A DNA stretch of 64,000 nucleotides from Mucilaginibacter terrae (lineage in GTDB: Bacteria; Bacteroidota; Bacteroidia; Sphingobacteriales; Sphingobacteriaceae): positions 2,976,001-3,040,000 of the forward strand of contig NZ_JAVLVU010000001.1 in NCBI RefSeq assembly GCF_031951985.1, in the 5' to 3' direction. Shown piece after piece: positions 62,161-64,000 of this stretch; the stretch's first letter is position 1; every line of letters begins with the position of its first letter. The notes beneath the pieces are model-generated. The model worked only from the letters and a program-made list of their open reading frames with translations. It was not told the DNA's origin and searched no databases. Position numbers and translations under genes: made by a program.

Positions 62161-62197
62161 TTGACAAATATCAATCGTAATTTTTGATACATGTCAT
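62161..62197 (+). promoter_or_regulatory. Tandem FNR/CRP-type operator sites
   Basis: TTGACAAATATCAA (62161-62174) fits the FNR consensus TTGAT-N4-ATCAA at 9 of 10 positions, and TTGATACATGTCAT (62184-62197) at 8 of 10. A -7-like GATATTTG lies at 62219-62226. The centre of the second site is then about 41 bases before the predicted start, the class II activation position, and the first is about 64 bases before it. Confidence 0.45.
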
Positions 62198-62251
62198 GGT
62201 GCAGCTAAGCGCCATACCTGATATTTGTAGTATAAATCAGTACACAAAGCC

Positions 62252-62362
62252 ATGAAACTTGTATCATATATCATCGCCTTAAATATACCCAATGCCGATC
62301 CTGCGCAAATTTCGGCAGCGTTGCTTATCGGGGTTTCTTATATTAAAAAAATAATGCATTAA
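62252..62362 (+). CDS. Possible 36-residue micro-protein
   Basis: ATG at 62252 opens a 36-codon frame ending in TAA at 62360-62362: MKLVSYIIALNIPNAD, then PAQISAALLIGVSYIKK. The middle is hydrophobic enough for an amphipathic or membrane-touching helix and the end is basic. It is short enough to be missed by usual gene calling. The only support is its place just downstream of the two FNR-type sites and a -7-like box. Chance cannot be excluded. Confidence 0.35.
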   Translation: MKLVSYIIALNIPNADPAQISAALLIGVSYIKKIMH

Positions 62363-62433
62363 AAAATTCACTTCTCTACTGCAACCAATTCGGCATAAGT
62401 AGCGTCTTGCCTTTATATACAATGTTACACCTT

Positions 62434-62979
62434 ATGTCATTATCTATCAAAACTCCGTTATTATTTGCATTTATTATACTGCTTACCGCCTTTGGCGCAA
62501 AGGCTCAGGATAAAATTAAAAACATTGGCAATAAAGCCCGCACTGGCAGCAGCAACGCCAGCTTTGCGGTGGTTAAAGGCAATCAGGTGGGTATAAAAAT
62601 GAAAGCCGGAGGCAAGCCAGTACAATTGCTCAAACTTAATTTTGGTGTTGAGAACAGGAATAAAGACAGTATTCGTTTTAAGGTAAATGTTTACGAGTAC
62701 GATGGTACCAAAACCAGCAATAATTATGTTAAGCAAGATATTTTAGGCGTTATCCCTCCCGGTAAAAACCGTGTGGATGTTAACCTCGCCCCATATAACG
62801 TAACCGTTAAAGGAAGCCTGCTGGTGGCCATTGAGTGGCTGGAAACCCATAAAGGTTCGGAACCATCGTTTTCAATAGGATTGTTTAACGGGGGTACCTT
62901 CCGTTACCAAACGGGTGAGTGGAACAAAATACCGGTTGCCGGCATCGACTTTAATATGGATGTGAAAAAACTTAAATAA
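62434..62979 (+). CDS. Exported protein of unknown function
   Basis: No family recognised. A 181-residue protein with a signal peptide MSLSIKTPLLFAFIILLTAFGAKAQ; the mature part is beta-rich (VGIKMKAGGKPVQLLKLNFG, RFKVNVYEYDGTKTSNNY, SLLVAIEWLE). It resembles the beta-sandwich domains of Bacteroidota surface proteins without a firm match. Start codons at 62422 and 62434 are both possible; the second gives the best signal peptide. A weak terminator follows. Confidence 0.7.
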   Translation: MSLSIKTPLLFAFIILLTAFGAKAQDKIKNIGNKARTGSSNASFAVVKGNQVGIKMKAGGKPVQLLKLNFGVENRNKDSIRFKVNVYEYDGTKTSNNYVKQDILGVIPPGKNRVDVNLAPYNVTVKGSLLVAIEWLETHKGSEPSFSIGLFNGGTFRYQTGEWNKIPVAGIDFNMDVKKLK

Positions 62980-62992
62980 AACAGAGAGGATA

Positions 62993-63020
62993 GCAGGCTG
63001 GAAAACCGCCTGTTATTTTT
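62993..63020 (+). terminator. Probable terminator
   Basis: CAGGCTGG / CCGCCTG hairpin with a small bulge and loop AAAA, followed by TTATTTTTG. It overlaps the end of the convergent trehalase gene. Confidence 0.55.
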
Positions 63021-64000
63021 GTTTATACATGTTCATCAGCTTTAGCAATACCCCATTCGTCCAGCCAAAACCATCCTGCAGTGGGTATTCGCCACCTCCG
63101 GCGCTGGCATCAGTATGTTGAACATCATACTTTTCGAGCAGCTTGCCGGTGCGGTTAAATTCTTTCAGGTTGATTTGAATCCAGCGTTGGGCTATGTTTT
63201 GTGCCAGGGCATCTTGTTTATAGTTACGCAAGCCTACAATAGTAATGTATTGCAGCGGAGCCCAACCGTTGGGTTGGTCCCATTGCTGGCCGGTTGAATT
63301 TAATGTTGTGGCTACACCACCGGGCTGCACAAACTTATCTTTAATTAAATCCGTAATTTGCCGGGCCTGCGCACTATCAGTCATGCTAAAAAATAGCGGA
63401 AATGCCGTAGCAATACTCACCTGCGCCGATAGTGTTTTGAGTTTCCAGTTATAATCGCGGTAGCAGCCTGTTTTAGCATCCCAGCAATATTTCGACAAAG
63501 CAGCTTTGCGCTTAAATGCTTTTTCACGATATACGGTGGCCGATTTCATCCTACCATCAACTTCATAAGCGCGGGCAATCACTCTTTCCAGATTATATAG
63601 CAAACTGTTCAGGTCAACCGCAATTAGGTTTGTAGTTTCAATAGTGGCCAGGCTTTTACCATCGGCCATCCAGCGGCTGCTAAAATCCCAACCCGACTCG
63701 GCCGCTGCCCGTATATTACGGTAAAAATCGGCCTTATTCTGTTTAGTTTCTTTGCCGGCCAGCACATCTTCGCGGTATGATTCTTCGCGCGGAGTTTCAC
63801 TGGCGTCCCAGTACCGGTTAAGAATACTGCCGTCGACAAGTCGTACAGCATGTTCGGCAGCCGTGCCGTTTTTTAATTTGTTTGAGCCATGCATCCAGTA
63901 CTCATACTCTTTAATTAATTGCAGCTTGTAAGTTTGCAGTACCTTTTTACCTTTATGCCGCGCCAGCAACTCAACCATCATGGCAAAAAATGGCGGCTGC
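63013..64000 (-). CDS. Alpha,alpha-trehalase, N terminus outside the window
   Basis: The C-terminal 329 residues of a family GH37 trehalase, which splits trehalose into two glucose units. The frame stays open to the window end: upstream of the ATG at 63981 the residues QPPFFAMM match the conserved SQPP segment found in the middle of the family, so the true start lies beyond base 64000. Also present are the WDASETPREESYREDV region, WDFSSRW, and the second family signature QQWDQPNGWAPLQ near residue 245 of this part, plus the Gly-rich end ASAGGGEYPLQDGFGWTNG. A signal peptide cannot be judged. It converges on the secreted-protein gene. Confidence 0.93.
   Translation of the reverse strand, partial: QPPFFAMMVELLARHKGKKVLQTYKLQLIKEYEYWMHGSNKLKNGTAAEHAVRLVDGSILNRYWDASETPREESYREDVLAGKETKQNKADFYRNIRAAAESGWDFSSRWMADGKSLATIETTNLIAVDLNSLLYNLERVIARAYEVDGRMKSATVYREKAFKRKAALSKYCWDAKTGCYRDYNWKLKTLSAQVSIATAFPLFFSMTDSAQARQITDLIKDKFVQPGGVATTLNSTGQQWDQPNGWAPLQYITIVGLRNYKQDALAQNIAQRWIQINLKEFNRTGKLLEKYDVQHTDASAGGGEYPLQDGFGWTNGVLLKLMNMYKQK

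Overview
The window looks like chromosome of a Bacteroidota member of the Sphingobacteriaceae, most like Mucilaginibacter or Pedobacter. This is judged from gene content, not from a search. Supporting signs are the fused lpxC-fabZ gene between lpxD and lpxA, the holB-ricT-gldH order, lipoproteins with short SxC lipoboxes, LruC and DUF3078 proteins, M56/BlaI pairs, absence of Shine-Dalgarno sequences, and promoters of the Bacteroidota type TTTG-N19-TAnnTTTG. No rRNA, tRNA, CRISPR array, prophage or classical IS transposase was seen.

Layout. 0.1-6.7 kb: an HD phosphohydrolase, the lipid A cluster lpxD-lpxC/fabZ-lpxA, an ABC ATPase, efp and a 5-formyl-THF cyclo-ligase. 6.7-15 kb: a frameshifted Bcr/CflA drug exporter, a zinc metallopeptidase, a lipoprotein amidase, a SIMPL protein, a HAD phosphatase and a SNF2 helicase. 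15-22.3 kb: a four-gene ABC exporter operon ending in a LolA-like protein, a GNAT enzyme, an S9 peptidase and tryptophan 2,3-dioxygenase. 22.4-31 kb: a decayed secreted protein, two paralogous LruC lipoproteins and two glycosyltransferases next to a 0.8 kb AT-rich gap. 31-46 kb: an M56/BlaI sensor pair, a beta-CASP hydrolase, pdxJ, an SDR, ffh, envelope proteins, two glucosaminidases, an O-methyltransferase and ruvX. 46-57.8 kb: holB-ricT-gldH, cytochrome c, a TlpA-like protein, a small membrane-protein operon, an AI-2E exporter, an NtrC-type regulator with a 73-residue partner, glnS and xth. 57.9-64 kb: a split DUF2059 gene, a lipoprotein, a large Lhr-type helicase, a possible FNR-controlled micro-ORF and a trehalase that runs off the end.

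The most unusual theme is palindromic repeats that invade genes. At least three GC-rich or palindromic families (called A, B and C here) are scattered through the window. Several copies lie inside coding sequence without breaking the frame. A family A pair brackets a complete DUF559 (Vsr/PD-(D/E)XK-like) nuclease domain, and the whole cassette of about 480 bp sits in frame between helicase motifs II and III of the Lhr-type helicase. A family B copy forms the N terminus of the LolA-like protein, and a family C copy forms the N terminus of GldH ahead of its signal peptide. A DUF559 nuclease that travels between family A arms, with shorter nuclease-free derivatives elsewhere, would be a coherent mobile element. 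That is inference and needs comparative genomics.

Three genes carry apparent single-base indels (the Bcr/CflA exporter, the secreted protein at 22.5 kb and the DUF2059 protein). They may be real pseudogenes or base-calling errors.
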